This document shows, piece after piece, positions 18,182-27,284 of a DNA stretch of 64,000 nt. Below the pieces are notes generated by a model. That model had not been told where the DNA came from and made no database searches. It worked only from the letters and a program-made list of their open reading frames with translations. Within the stretch, counting starts at the first letter, position 1. Each line of letters starts with the position of its first letter. The stretch comes from Gracilibacillus orientalis (GTDB lineage: Bacteria; Bacillota; Bacilli; Bacillales; Amphibacillaceae). Made by a program: the position numbers and the translations under genes. The stretch is taken from contig NZ_FOTR01000003.1 in assembly GCF_900114645.1 (NCBI RefSeq), forward strand, positions 372,001 to 436,000. The letters are read 5' to 3'.

Positions 18182-18344
18182 CTATTTTCTATTAATCATC
18201 GAAATGATCAATGCGAGTAATGCAATCAAGAAGGTACCAAGAAATTAAGGAATCGCAGGCTAAATTCGCCACGTCCTGTGGCAACGCCTGCATGACCTTC
18301 ATCGTGAAGGCCTCCATAAAACTTTCATACATACTCATAAGCAT
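18182..18344 (-). pseudogene. Type I (holin-like) toxin remnant, copy B, interrupted by a structured insert
   Basis: The minus strand starts with ATG (18338 or 18344) after AGGGGGTG and reads MSMYESFM, the normal N-terminus of these roughly 30-residue toxins. The matching C-terminus LGTFLIALLALIISMINRK ends at TAG 18182-18184 but lies in another frame. Between them sit about 75 bp (18243-18317) of nested hairpin sequence. As it stands the frame yields an unrelated 46-residue peptide. Confidence 0.65.
18255..18312. repeat. Nested-hairpin insert in toxin copy B
   Basis: GCAGGC (18255-18260) pairs with GCCTGC (18286-18291) and encloses GCCAC-GTCCT-GTGGC (18268-18282). It is followed by GACCTTCA-TCG-TGAAGGCC (18294-18312). 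It is GC-richer than its surroundings and highly structured, consistent with a REP/MITE-like intergenic repeat of Bacillaceae. Confidence 0.6.
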
Positions 18345-18477
18345 CACCCCCTCTCATCAGGGGATTAGCCGACCTTACCCTAAAAGAACATTATCCAATT
18401 TTTAATATAACACAATCAAATCGAACATTCATTCTATTACATGAATTAATTATTCACATTCTCATTGGAGGATCCTA

Positions 18478-18885
18478 ATGAAGAAAACAATTGAAGTAGC
18501 TGCAGCCTGTATTGAAAATGATAACCACGAAATTCTCTGTGCTTTACGTTCCCACCATATGAGCCTCCCGAACAAATGGGAGTTCCCTGGGGGTAAAGTT
18601 AAAAAAGGTGAGTCTGCTCATGTTGCATTACAAAGAGAAATATCAGAAGAACTAGATTGTAAAATAGCAACCCATGAGATCATTTGTGAACATACACATG
18701 AATATGACACTTTTATTATCCATTTACACGTCATTAGAGCTACCATTATTGAAGGTACACCTAAAGCAAACGAACATGCTAAATTACTATGGCTTGCCAA
18801 AGAACATTTAGATTCGATCGTGTGGGCACCAGCAGACATTCCTGCTGTAGAAAAAATCATGGAAGCTAAAAGGTCTTCCTCATAG
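18478..18885 (+). CDS. Nudix hydrolase, MutT-type (8-oxo-dGTP or other NTP pyrophosphohydrolase)
   Basis: 135 residues. The Nudix box GGKVKKGESAHVALQREIS-EEL spans about 38-59, with all catalytic glutamates present (REISEELD). Flanking elements KWEFPGG and ALRSHHMSLPNK match the MutT/CTP-pyrophosphohydrolase subgroup that cleans oxidised or unusual nucleotides from the pool. ATG is preceded by GGAGG with 5-6 nt spacing. The stop codon lies inside the terminator stem. Confidence 0.88.
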   Translation: MKKTIEVAAACIENDNHEILCALRSHHMSLPNKWEFPGGKVKKGESAHVALQREISEELDCKIATHEIICEHTHEYDTFIIHLHVIRATIIEGTPKANEHAKLLWLAKEHLDSIVWAPADIPAVEKIMEAKRSSS

Positions 18886-18905
18886 CACGAGGAAGACCTT
18901 TTTAT
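18868..18905 (+). terminator. Terminator of the Nudix gene, stem overlapping the stop codon
   Basis: AAAAGGTCTTCCTC (18868-18881) pairs perfectly with GAGGAAGACCTTTT (18889-18902) around a 7-nt loop, ending in T5. The 3' end of the coding sequence is part of the stem. Confidence 0.88.
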
Positions 18906-18948
18906 TACAGCGATTATATGAATCCAATACCACTAATCAAGTCGTCAT

Positions 18949-21900
18949 TTATAAAATATGCTTATTAGCCTGAACAATAAGCTTTGCTGGCATTTTTTCA
19001 TGAAGCTTCCAAACAAAACTAACCGGTTTACTTCCAGAATGCCTTACATATTCAGCAGTTCCTAAGAAAGTAAAAGGGGCCGCATATCCGTTTTCTTGTC
19101 GATATTCTCGCACAAACAACAAGATTTGATGATTGCGCTCGCGATGATGAATATAGCGCTTAGCGGTTTCAGAGGTAACTGATGTTCTGCTTTGCGATTG
19201 CCAATGAAATAACCACTCATTCATGGCATAATCATCATACATCGTAGAAGGCGAAAAATCTTTATCCGATTTATTTAACGTGATGAAAAAGACATCTGCC
19301 TTTTTATCTTTCAAATGGATGGCACCTTCTCGAAACTCAGGACGCCACTGCTCATTATAATAACCTAACGCAGCCAAAACCTGATCGGTGGAATAACTAG
19401 AATGAACACGCAATGGCGTAGTGAATGGTAGATCATGTGATTTTTCCACTAGTTCTAAATGACGGTAATTATACTTGAAGATAGCTTGGATCTCTTTCTT
19501 CATCTCACTGCTTCTTAATACCTCATGTAAACCTTCTGCAATCGAAGCAACTTCCAATTTTTCAGGACTTTTACGGTAAATAGTGTAATATAACATATTG
19601 AGCATGAATTGCTCTTCTTGATTACGTACTTCCCCACCCTCTAAATACCGTAAATAAAAGCTTAACAAGTGCTCTGAATTAATGTGTAATAAATATGGAA
19701 GACGTTTCGTTATATCTTTCTCCCTATCATAATGGAAGTCATCATATAGTCCGGCTTCTACTAACAGACGATAAAAGGAACGATCTCCACTCCGCCCATA
19801 AAAATCATAAGCTGTCAGTTGATAAAATTCCAAAAAATTGACGAGCGTTAACTTCTGACTTGTGTGATGGGTAAAGTTCTCCAGTTTCATCAAGATTTTT
19901 TGCTTCGAATTCTTAATCGTCTTAATATTTCTAAGCACATAGTCTTTTGCTTGCTTCTCTAATTGGATAAAACTTCCCCGTGGTAAAGTAGAGAATCCAT
20001 TTTCTACGTAATGTTTAATCGCATGACGAGAGCGTCCAATTAATGCTCGAAATTTATCTTCAAACTTATATTCTTTATGTGCTTGTCCAATGAAATCAAG
20101 TACCGTTAAACATTCTTTATCATCATGCAGGCGAAGCCCTCGACCTAGTTGCTGCAAAAATACCGTTAAACTCTCCGTAGGGCGCAAAAATAAGATCGTA
20201 TTTACCTGAGGAATATCGACCCCTTCATTGTAAAGGTCCACTACAAAGATGAAAGTGATGTCCCCTTTTTCCAGTAAATTCTTAGCGTTATCGCGTATCT
20301 CGTGATGCGTGTTTCCGTCCAATGCCAGACTTGGAATGCCGTGATCATTAAATTGCTTTGCCATATACTTAGCATGCTCTACACTGACACAAAAACCTAA
20401 CCCTTTTACAGTATCGATGTCTGTTACATATTTGTTCACACTATGAATAATTTGCTGAACACGTTTGGTATTATGGGTATAAACATTTTCTAATTCTTTG
20501 AGATCATAGCCTTTTCGCGTAAATTTCACTTTAGATAAATCAACCGTATCCGTAACACCAAAATATTGAAACGGACTGAGTAATTTTCGATCAATTGCTT
20601 CCATAAGGCGTATTTCAGCAGCAATTCGTCCATCGAAATAGTTGATCACACTTTTACCATCCATTCGTTCAGGCGTAGCCGTCAACCCTAACAGTACTTT
20701 TGTAGAATAGTAATCTAATAGTTTTTGGTAGGAAGCTGCTGCGGCATGATGAAATTCATCGACAACAATATAATCATAGAAATCACTAGAAGTATGTTCG
20801 AATAATTCTTTACTGTTCAGACTGTCGATTGTAATGAAAAGGTGATCAATCGATTGAGGTCGAACTCCACCAAATAGTAATTCACCAAAATTGAAATCTT
20901 TTAGAATATGGCGAAAGGTTTCCAATGCTTGCTTTAGTATCTCTTTTCGATGCGCAACAAACAAGAGTCTAGCAGGACGTCCATTCTTTTCTAAGAAGCG
21001 TTTATAATCAAAAGCGGAAATTACTGTTTTCCCGACACCAGTAGCGGCAACAATTAAATTTTTATGATGATGATGTACTTCACGTTCTGCCTGCAATTTG
21101 TCTAGTACTTCTTGCTGATAAGGAAAAGGTCGAATATCAAAGGTGGCAAAATGACTTTCTTCTGCTCGATAAGGCTGTAATGATTCTTTTAACACCTCAT
21201 GATCCTCTTGTTTGTTTGGATCAAATAAAATAAACTCTTCATCATTCCAGTAAGAATCAAACGTAGCATCGACTTTCTTCATCACATCAAATGATTCCTT
21301 CTCCGTGATCTTTAGATTCCACTCCAATCCAGAAGTTAACGCAGGATTGGATAAATTGGATGAACCGATATAGGCTGTGCTAAAATTCGTATCGCGCTTA
21401 AAAATATACGCTTTCGCATGAAGACGAGTCACCTTAACATTGTAAGATAGCTTGATCGTCGTATTATGTAATTTACTCAATTCATTGATTGCTTTATAGT
21501 CCGTCGCACCCATATAAGATGTTGAAATAATGTGAAGCTCTCCGCCACGATCGGTGAATTGTTTTAATTCGTCAAAAATGATTCGTAGCCCACTCCACTT
21601 AATAAACGAGACTAGCATTTGAATCTTGTCCGAGCTTACAATTTCCTTTTTCAATTCATTGACCATGTTTGGCTCACTTTTCGAACCGGTAAATAAGGAT
21701 GTTTCAGATAAAGAAGTAAGTGGTCGAATAGGTTCGTCTGTGGGATGCAAACTGTTCGCCGTATTAAACCTTTCGTACAAAGATGTAAGAACTTCTCCTT
21801 CTTCCTGAATTTGAAGCGATGCTAAAGTTTCTTCGTCTAATGTTTTACTTAGATAACGAATAATTTTATTACAAACTTTTATTTGATAGAGTAGTGATTT

Positions 21901-22095
21901 GTCCTTTTGGGTTTTTTCACGCAGCATGGTTAATGCTCGTCGAGTTACATCTGTAATATAGCTAGCCAATTTTTTGCTGGCTTCTTCTGCATCTAAATTC
22001 TCTTTGCTAATATCATATTGATCGTCTTCTAGCATGGATAACGCTTCTTTTAGTTCTTTGTTTACGATTTTTTCGTATAATCCTGGGCGGAGCAC
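18949..22095 (-). CDS. PLD-like nuclease - SF2 helicase - DUF3427 protein
   Basis: 1048 residues, three parts. The N-terminal region carries a phospholipase-D-type nuclease domain (about 130-290) with the HxK motif at H226/K228 (RLHAKAYIF) and GSSN at 244-247. The SF2 helicase core spans about 320-670: Walker A ATGVGKT (351-357), DEFH box 446-449, LTATPER, and QxxGRGLR near 651-655. A DUF3427 region runs from about 690 to the end. A single HKD-type motif suggests a dimeric nuclease. This architecture is seen in accessory islands and is suspected in phage or plasmid defence, without a firmly established mechanism. GTG start at 22095 after AGAGGTG. Sits at the edge of the defence cluster. Confidence 0.88.
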   Translation of the reverse strand: MLRPGLYEKIVNKELKEALSMLEDDQYDISKENLDAEEASKKLASYITDVTRRALTMLREKTQKDKSLLYQIKVCNKIIRYLSKTLDEETLASLQIQEEGEVLTSLYERFNTANSLHPTDEPIRPLTSLSETSLFTGSKSEPNMVNELKKEIVSSDKIQMLVSFIKWSGLRIIFDELKQFTDRGGELHIISTSYMGATDYKAINELSKLHNTTIKLSYNVKVTRLHAKAYIFKRDTNFSTAYIGSSNLSNPALTSGLEWNLKITEKESFDVMKKVDATFDSYWNDEEFILFDPNKQEDHEVLKESLQPYRAEESHFATFDIRPFPYQQEVLDKLQAEREVHHHHKNLIVAATGVGKTVISAFDYKRFLEKNGRPARLLFVAHRKEILKQALETFRHILKDFNFGELLFGGVRPQSIDHLFITIDSLNSKELFEHTSSDFYDYIVVDEFHHAAAASYQKLLDYYSTKVLLGLTATPERMDGKSVINYFDGRIAAEIRLMEAIDRKLLSPFQYFGVTDTVDLSKVKFTRKGYDLKELENVYTHNTKRVQQIIHSVNKYVTDIDTVKGLGFCVSVEHAKYMAKQFNDHGIPSLALDGNTHHEIRDNAKNLLEKGDITFIFVVDLYNEGVDIPQVNTILFLRPTESLTVFLQQLGRGLRLHDDKECLTVLDFIGQAHKEYKFEDKFRALIGRSRHAIKHYVENGFSTLPRGSFIQLEKQAKDYVLRNIKTIKNSKQKILMKLENFTHHTSQKLTLVNFLEFYQLTAYDFYGRSGDRSFYRLLVEAGLYDDFHYDREKDITKRLPYLLHINSEHLLSFYLRYLEGGEVRNQEEQFMLNMLYYTIYRKSPEKLEVASIAEGLHEVLRSSEMKKEIQAIFKYNYRHLELVEKSHDLPFTTPLRVHSSYSTDQVLAALGYYNEQWRPEFREGAIHLKDKKADVFFITLNKSDKDFSPSTMYDDYAMNEWLFHWQSQSRTSVTSETAKRYIHHRERNHQILLFVREYRQENGYAAPFTFLGTAEYVRHSGSKPVSFVWKLHEKMPAKLIVQANKHIL

Positions 22096-22341
22096 GCTTG
22101 CACCTCTATTCTCAGACTATGATGTTTTTTTCTTCCATATTATTGTATTACGTATTATTTTAGCAGGTGTAGGATGGATAGTCGATGTGCGATTTAATTA
22201 CATTTTTTCGTTAGTTTGTAGGTTGATTTTCCCGTTTTTCATTAGATACTTAGCTTATACTGTAAGCTTTAACTTTTTTAAGCACATATTGTGATACGGT
22301 TCTCCTTAATTAATCTAAATAAGGTTTAAGTATATTTTAGA

Positions 22342-23709
22342 TTACTTTTCATGTACTAAATCTTCTATCATTGTTTCCAAATTAATAAGATCTTTTTGCT
22401 TTGAATAATGATAAATTTGAATTAACATATCATCCGGTATTTCATATTTTCTATTATGCCATGTTTTAGTGGCCGAGTAGCTATTCCCTTTAACTCTTTC
22501 ATTTCTATTACTAACATAATTCAAAACTCTACTTAATGAATTTACAGTTAATTGAAATAATCTTGGAGCCATCTTTGGGTACTCATATTGAACTAAAATA
22601 TCCATGATTATATTTAAATACTTATCGTACATTTCAAATGCACCATAGTTATTCGTCATATCCCAAACTTTATCAATACAAACTGTAAGAAATTGTATAT
22701 AGGGTGAAATCATACTATGTTCGAACTTTGACAACAAATCAAGTAGTTCTAACCTAACACTTTCGTTTTCAATGAAAGACTGTACAAGTTCTTCATTTTC
22801 TTCTTCTAGTCTCGCTTTAGTTGCAAATAATTGTTTTAGCTCCTGATCATATTCTTTCTGCCTATTAATTATATATTTTGTTAAATCATTTAGAAAAAGT
22901 TCCATATCACTTATTTCTAGAATTATATTTCCGTTTTCATCTCTGTATGCATCTTCCTGAGGATCAGATGTCCATAATACTTGTACAATTTCATAAGGAT
23001 ATTCATTTTTCTCAGTATATATATTTTTAGACCAATCGACTGATGTCAGAACATTCATATCCCCCAACGCAGATCCTAATATTAGCGTTGTTGACTCTCT
23101 TATCGTCATGGCTAGCTTAGACTGTCTATATTCATTCGGTCTGAATAGGGTTATATAATCATCTTGAGTAACTATAATTGATTCATAATCTAATCGAGTA
23201 CCGTGAAGATGATAAATAGGAATTATATTTTTAGGGGCAGATAAATAATTCATTGGACTAAGACTCTTACACTTACCTGTTAGAATAGTTTCTAGTACTA
23301 AATCATAATTTGTAGTTACAATCCATGCAGGATTAAGGATATCAAAAATCTCTCTATACTCTGCTGTCTTTTGTTCACTTGGCAGCCAATTTGTTAAATT
23401 GCAAATTTCTTTTTTAAATAGCCCTTTAGCTTCTTCATAATCATTACAACCTTTCAATGCTAATCTCTTGCAAATTATTGTTGCTAACTCTGGAAAAGAA
23501 ACACCTATTAATTCTTCATTAGAAGGGAATTCAATTCCAAATTTTTCACTAACTTCTTTTATTAAATCGAACCATCCTAATGCTTGGGGAGAGTCATCGC
23601 CTATCACAGCTTTAGAAAAGCCAGCACCAATAAACATACCCAAGTTACCATAGTTAAATGAATTAAAAAGTCTTTCATAAACTATTTCTTTAGAAATAAC
23701 CGCATCCAA
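22342..23709 (-). CDS. Stand-alone SIR2-domain protein, probable NAD-consuming defence effector
   Basis: About 455 residues. SIR2-like fold in the first 230: GAGFSKA (Rossmann loop, about 28-34), catalytic Asn in VTTNYD, catalytic His in YHLHGT, then TQDDY and ILGSALGDMNV. The C-terminal 220 residues are helical with no recognised NTPase, SLOG or repeat domain. Many SIR2 proteins of this type deplete NAD during phage infection (Thoeris, DSR, Avs-like). The start is TTG 23709, since AGGAGG lies 9 nt upstream; the longer frame from 23727 starts inside that site. Separated from Thoeris by a decayed tnsA. Confidence 0.8.
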   Translation of the reverse strand: MDAVISKEIVYERLFNSFNYGNLGMFIGAGFSKAVIGDDSPQALGWFDLIKEVSEKFGIEFPSNEELIGVSFPELATIICKRLALKGCNDYEEAKGLFKKEICNLTNWLPSEQKTAEYREIFDILNPAWIVTTNYDLVLETILTGKCKSLSPMNYLSAPKNIIPIYHLHGTRLDYESIIVTQDDYITLFRPNEYRQSKLAMTIRESTTLILGSALGDMNVLTSVDWSKNIYTEKNEYPYEIVQVLWTSDPQEDAYRDENGNIILEISDMELFLNDLTKYIINRQKEYDQELKQLFATKARLEEENEELVQSFIENESVRLELLDLLSKFEHSMISPYIQFLTVCIDKVWDMTNNYGAFEMYDKYLNIIMDILVQYEYPKMAPRLFQLTVNSLSRVLNYVSNRNERVKGNSYSATKTWHNRKYEIPDDMLIQIYHYSKQKDLINLETMIEDLVHEK

Positions 23710-23727
23710 TTTATTATGCCTCCTCAA

Positions 23728-23969
23728 ATATCTTTTTGAATCTTACTAAGCAAATTTTACACATCATTTCGAGGAGATTACCAGGCTTTAAGAGAACAAA
23801 AATACGAATGTGAGTTGTTATGCCTTTTTTAAAACTAACTTGCATCCTTTATCATAAAATATTTCTTCGTAAATTTTTCAAATTGAATACTTACTTCTGT
23901 TATAAATTTGAATAGCAAAGTTACACATCATCTTCTCTAAATATTAAATCCTCAAAATAGTGAGCCATT
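23728..23969. other. Intergenic region, no gene seen
   Basis: AT-rich sequence between the SIR2 gene and the TnsA remnant. TTACACATCAT occurs twice (about 23757 and 23931), the only repetition noticed. Confidence 0.35.
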
Positions 23970-24239
23970 CTAGTTCCTTTGGGTTAACCCATAGAGCTCT
24001 TGAATCTCTTTATCAGTGAACCTATCAAGTCGATTCTCCATATCATCTAATACTTCTTCAGTGTCTAAGAGTGGAAAAGGTCCTCTTATATCAATAACAT
24101 TAGAATTAAACTCAAATAATAGAAAAGCTCTATTTTTATTATCGGAATGTAGGTGAAAGATAGTCCAGTTTTATTCCATGGACTCTCGGCACACGCCCCT
24201 TAGAGCTGTAATTGTATTTGAATTTCCACGGTCTTCTTA
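23970..24239 (-). pseudogene. TnsA endonuclease (Tn7-type transposase subunit), fragment with frameshifts
   Basis: Read across frames, the strand gives RRPWKFKYNYSSKGRV, PRVHGIK(TG), then HSDNKNRAFLLFEFNSN, VIDIRGPFPLLDTEEVLDDM. This is the order of conserved elements in the TnsA N-terminal catalytic domain (SxGR, GxKTGR, HLLSDxE, FEFN..VxDIRxQxPLLxxEET). Frames break near HLHS, and TAG at 23970-23972 ends the last frame. No tnsB, tnsC or tniQ is in the window. This is evidence that a Tn7-like element, a known carrier of defence cargo, once occupied the site. Confidence 0.65.
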
Positions 24240-24259
24240 ATAAATTTATAATCATCTCT

Positions 24260-24868
24260 TTATTTTTTTCTGGTTAATTTATAGTTACTTGTATTTTTAC
24301 TTTTATCATATGCGTTATCAATATATTTATTTGGATTTTCAAGGAAATTCTCTTCATTAATCAAAGAAATATACGAACCTGTTAATGCATCTACGTTTTT
24401 ACATACATCACATGTATATTCAGGAGGTTCCTGGTTGAATCTATTTTTGTGAATAATCTCATAGAGATAATCATCATTCGTAAGTATAGCAGTATGTCCA
24501 TCAGAATTTTCAACTGAAGGTCTTAACCAAGAATAATCGCCATTATATTTCATGACTACTCCTAGAACTCCATTTGTTCCAGATGTACGATCACCCCGCT
24601 TTATTTGTTTAAGTGAATATTCGATTTCCCAATCAATCCAATTACTTAATTTCATATTTGGAGAGATTACAACGATAGTAACAGAGGTAGAATAGATCAT
24701 ATCTTTTAACTTTTCTTTAATATAATCAGTTGTTTTATCTGACAAATCTGGTGATTCACTAGTTTCCCCTTGATAATATTTGGCATCATCCCCTAGTGCT
24801 TTCACTATTTCATCTCTTAAATCCTTAGTCTCAGAATATTTATAGGATATGAATGTTTTATGTGCCAT
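24260..24868 (-). CDS. thsB: Thoeris sensor ThsB (TIR-like, MTH538/DUF1863 fold)
   Basis: 202 residues. The TIR-like domain covers about 1-135: KTFISYKYSE at the first strand, TTDYIKEKLKDMI, VTIVVISPNMKLSNWIDWEIEY with the putative catalytic glutamate E81. In known Thoeris systems ThsB detects phage infection and converts NAD into a cyclic ADP-ribose isomer that activates ThsA. The C-terminal third is hydrophilic and includes C153xxC156. Translated 30 nt after the thsA stop with GGGGGAGG upstream, so it is co-transcribed. Confidence 0.88.
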   Translation of the reverse strand: MAHKTFISYKYSETKDLRDEIVKALGDDAKYYQGETSESPDLSDKTTDYIKEKLKDMIYSTSVTIVVISPNMKLSNWIDWEIEYSLKQIKRGDRTSGTNGVLGVVMKYNGDYSWLRPSVENSDGHTAILTNDDYLYEIIHKNRFNQEPPEYTCDVCKNVDALTGSYISLINEENFLENPNKYIDNAYDKSKNTSNYKLTRKK

Positions 24869-24898
24869 TAAAATTCCTCCCCCAAATTTATTTTTTCT

Positions 24899-26344
24899 TT
24901 AATGCTTCGCCAACAGGTTAATGATTTTTACTACCGTTTCTATTAGTTCTTCAGAATTTTTACTCTCATCACCCAAATCAGAGTACAAGGGTTTTAAATC
25001 TTCAATTCCAACAAGGGGACCAAAATCATCCATAACTCTCTGCCATAAAATTTTTGAAGTGAAACCAGTTGCTCCTACTGGGATAGGTATTGCTCCCTTT
25101 TCAATAGAAATATCAAATTCTTCTACCATACCATTAGCATCAATTACGTCTTTAGTTTCAGTATCTATCTTGTTGCCAAATATAAATACAGAAATACCAA
25201 TATTAGAAATCATATCATTGCGATATTTAGTCCACAAATCCTTTATGGAAAGTCCTCCTGTTGTATTCTGTGGAAACGGTCTACACTTGAGCCTTTGTTC
25301 TACCTTATTATTTTGACTGGAATAGAGCTCTTCCAATGCACCCGAAATGATACAACTTCCGATTCCCAAGCCAAATCCTGAAACAATATTATTATTATTT
25401 TTAATGAGGGCCTTACTTAATGAAGTACTAAACTCGAAAGACTTCTCCTCACCCCAATCGCCATAATCACTGGCACTTCCTGAAACAAATATGTTTTTTC
25501 TTATAATCAGTGAAGCTATATGCTGAAGAATTTCTGTTATTTCAGGATAATCATCAATTAATAGAACCTTAATACCGTATCTCATTAGATCTTTAATTTT
25601 TAAATTTTGTTTAATTTCCGCATAACGGAATTCATCGTCATTACCATTAAAGTCATTCGCCTTTACTTTTTTCATAAAGCAATAATGTGTTCTTTTGTTT
25701 TCATTCAATAGTATTCTAATCCTACTCAAAATTTGAGATAAATTAGGATCATCAAAACTAAAACCTATAAATAAAAATGTTTTAGAAACTAAATCCCCTC
25801 GTAGTGCTGTGCTATATATTTGCCTTTTTTGATCATAACCTTCATAATCATCTTTGGTTAAAACTGCATCATGAGGTAATGTACTGTCTCCATGCATTTT
25901 ATAAACTGTCACATCACTACCCGGTACTGAATAAGTCATAGTCTCAGATGTTATTTTTTTGTCAACCTTCTTACCTACTGCCTCCAAATTTGTTTCAATT
26001 AACTGGTCGTAATTTGTTGTCCAATACGTACTTATGGGAAGGTGCGATAAGATTTTATGATTATGAGATGTACTTACACTTCTAGTGAATTCTTCAATCA
26101 AGATTTGGTTTATTTTACCTCGTCCACTAAACTCATTAACATGGTATTGGGCTAGGGCTATTAAATCTGACTCCTGATCAATATCCAACTGTAAATCTTG
26201 AGCGACTTCTCTTAACAATTCCTTCCAATCCACATAACCAGCCGGACGTGAGAGACCTGCTCCAGCAAATATCGCTGCATTTGAGTCTTGAATTGCCTTT
26301 ACATAGGTTCTTAAAAACTCCTGAATACTCGGATTATATTCCAA
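24899..26344 (-). CDS. thsA: Thoeris effector ThsA (SIR2-SLOG NADase)
   Basis: 481 residues, the normal length. SIR2 domain 1-280: AAIFAGAGLS (23-32), catalytic Asn N111 in YWTTNYD, catalytic His H151 in YKMHGD, FIGFSFDDPN. SLOG domain 284-481: IFVSGSASDY, IVSGFGLGIGS, with R355 (CRPFP) and E409 (VEEF) where the B. cereus protein binds the cyclic ADP-ribose signal. On activation it cleaves NAD and stops growth of infected cells. All key residues are present, so the system looks intact. ATG follows GAGAGGGTG. Upstream lie a membrane gene and an excalibur gene on the same strand. Confidence 0.93.
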   Translation of the reverse strand: MEYNPSIQEFLRTYVKAIQDSNAAIFAGAGLSRPAGYVDWKELLREVAQDLQLDIDQESDLIALAQYHVNEFSGRGKINQILIEEFTRSVSTSHNHKILSHLPISTYWTTNYDQLIETNLEAVGKKVDKKITSETMTYSVPGSDVTVYKMHGDSTLPHDAVLTKDDYEGYDQKRQIYSTALRGDLVSKTFLFIGFSFDDPNLSQILSRIRILLNENKRTHYCFMKKVKANDFNGNDDEFRYAEIKQNLKIKDLMRYGIKVLLIDDYPEITEILQHIASLIIRKNIFVSGSASDYGDWGEEKSFEFSTSLSKALIKNNNNIVSGFGLGIGSCIISGALEELYSSQNNKVEQRLKCRPFPQNTTGGLSIKDLWTKYRNDMISNIGISVFIFGNKIDTETKDVIDANGMVEEFDISIEKGAIPIPVGATGFTSKILWQRVMDDFGPLVGIEDLKPLYSDLGDESKNSEELIETVVKIINLLAKH

Positions 26345-26465
26345 TTTTCAACACCCTCTCTAATTATAAGAAGTAATATATGAATTCCACGATAGATATT
26401 TACGTATGACCTATCCTCGATCTCCATCATTTAAATCAACAATTTTCGGGCAGTGATATAATTTA

Positions 26466-27239
26466 TTAACTATTAAGACTTCCAATAAACTCATAGGCAA
26501 TTCCAGAAGTGAATAGAAGAGATATGACTACTACTAAAAAAGTCATAGTTAATAAAAATAGCGGCTTTGTAAATATAATAGTATGTCTAACAATCCAGAT
26601 AGAAAATCTATTGTTCTTGATTAAAAGTTTATTTACAGCGATAATATGTACTAATAATAATATACTTACTATATTAGGTAACATAGCAGTAAAAAATCCT
26701 AACGTTCTGTAAAAATAGTCAGTTAGTCCAGAAATCCCTATACTTTCAATCATTGCACTAAAAGATGTTACATCTACATTAGTCAAATCCAATTTGCTCA
26801 TTATAGATAAATTCCATAAATTAAATGCATTAATAGCAAATAATATTAATGTCCAGAAACGATTGAGTTTATCATACTGATTATTTCTATAGAGTTTAAT
26901 TGCAATTCCTAATGTTGAAGTTAGTATTACTACTATAACTGATGCATAAACATCTAAAATGACAGAGTAATATTTTATAAAAAAAAATGAAGCAATTGCT
27001 CCTAATATTAATATTAGAAATATAACTGAATTATCATTTTCTTTCCTTTGAATACTAGGTTCTTTTATAATAATGATTTTTTTAATATAACCTCTAACTT
27101 CCCTAATATCTGTATTATTTTGAACAGAACTATTTGGATTCTTTTGAACAAAAATCAAAGTAGCGATTATTCCTATAAACAAGCTTACTATCATATCCAT
27201 CCAATTCTGCGAGATATATTGACTTAAAAATCCGCCCAT
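26466..27239 (-). CDS. Multi-spanning membrane protein, unknown, in the Thoeris operon neighbourhood
   Basis: 257 residues with about six to seven hydrophobic helices (around 13-30, 70-88, 95-112, 127-142, 181-200, 215-240). A basic cytoplasmic stretch (VRGYIKKIIIIKEPS) lies between helices 1 and 2. No recognised family. It lies 45 nt downstream of the excalibur gene and 121 bp upstream of thsA, same strand. AAGGAGG precedes ATG. A role in defence is not shown; membrane partners are common in such clusters. Confidence 0.6.
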   Translation of the reverse strand: MGGFLSQYISQNWMDMIVSLFIGIIATLIFVQKNPNSSVQNNTDIREVRGYIKKIIIIKEPSIQRKENDNSVIFLILILGAIASFFFIKYYSVILDVYASVIVVILTSTLGIAIKLYRNNQYDKLNRFWTLILFAINAFNLWNLSIMSKLDLTNVDVTSFSAMIESIGISGLTDYFYRTLGFFTAMLPNIVSILLLVHIIAVNKLLIKNNRFSIWIVRHTIIFTKPLFLLTMTFLVVVISLLFTSGIAYEFIGSLNS

Positions 27240-27284
27240 TTTTTCCTCCTTATAATTTACCTAGTGTTTTAGTACCCTCTAAAT

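Noticed and set aside
22034-22294. 86-codon plus-strand ORF at the helicase start
   Set aside because: Overlaps the helicase gene antisense and lacks a site.
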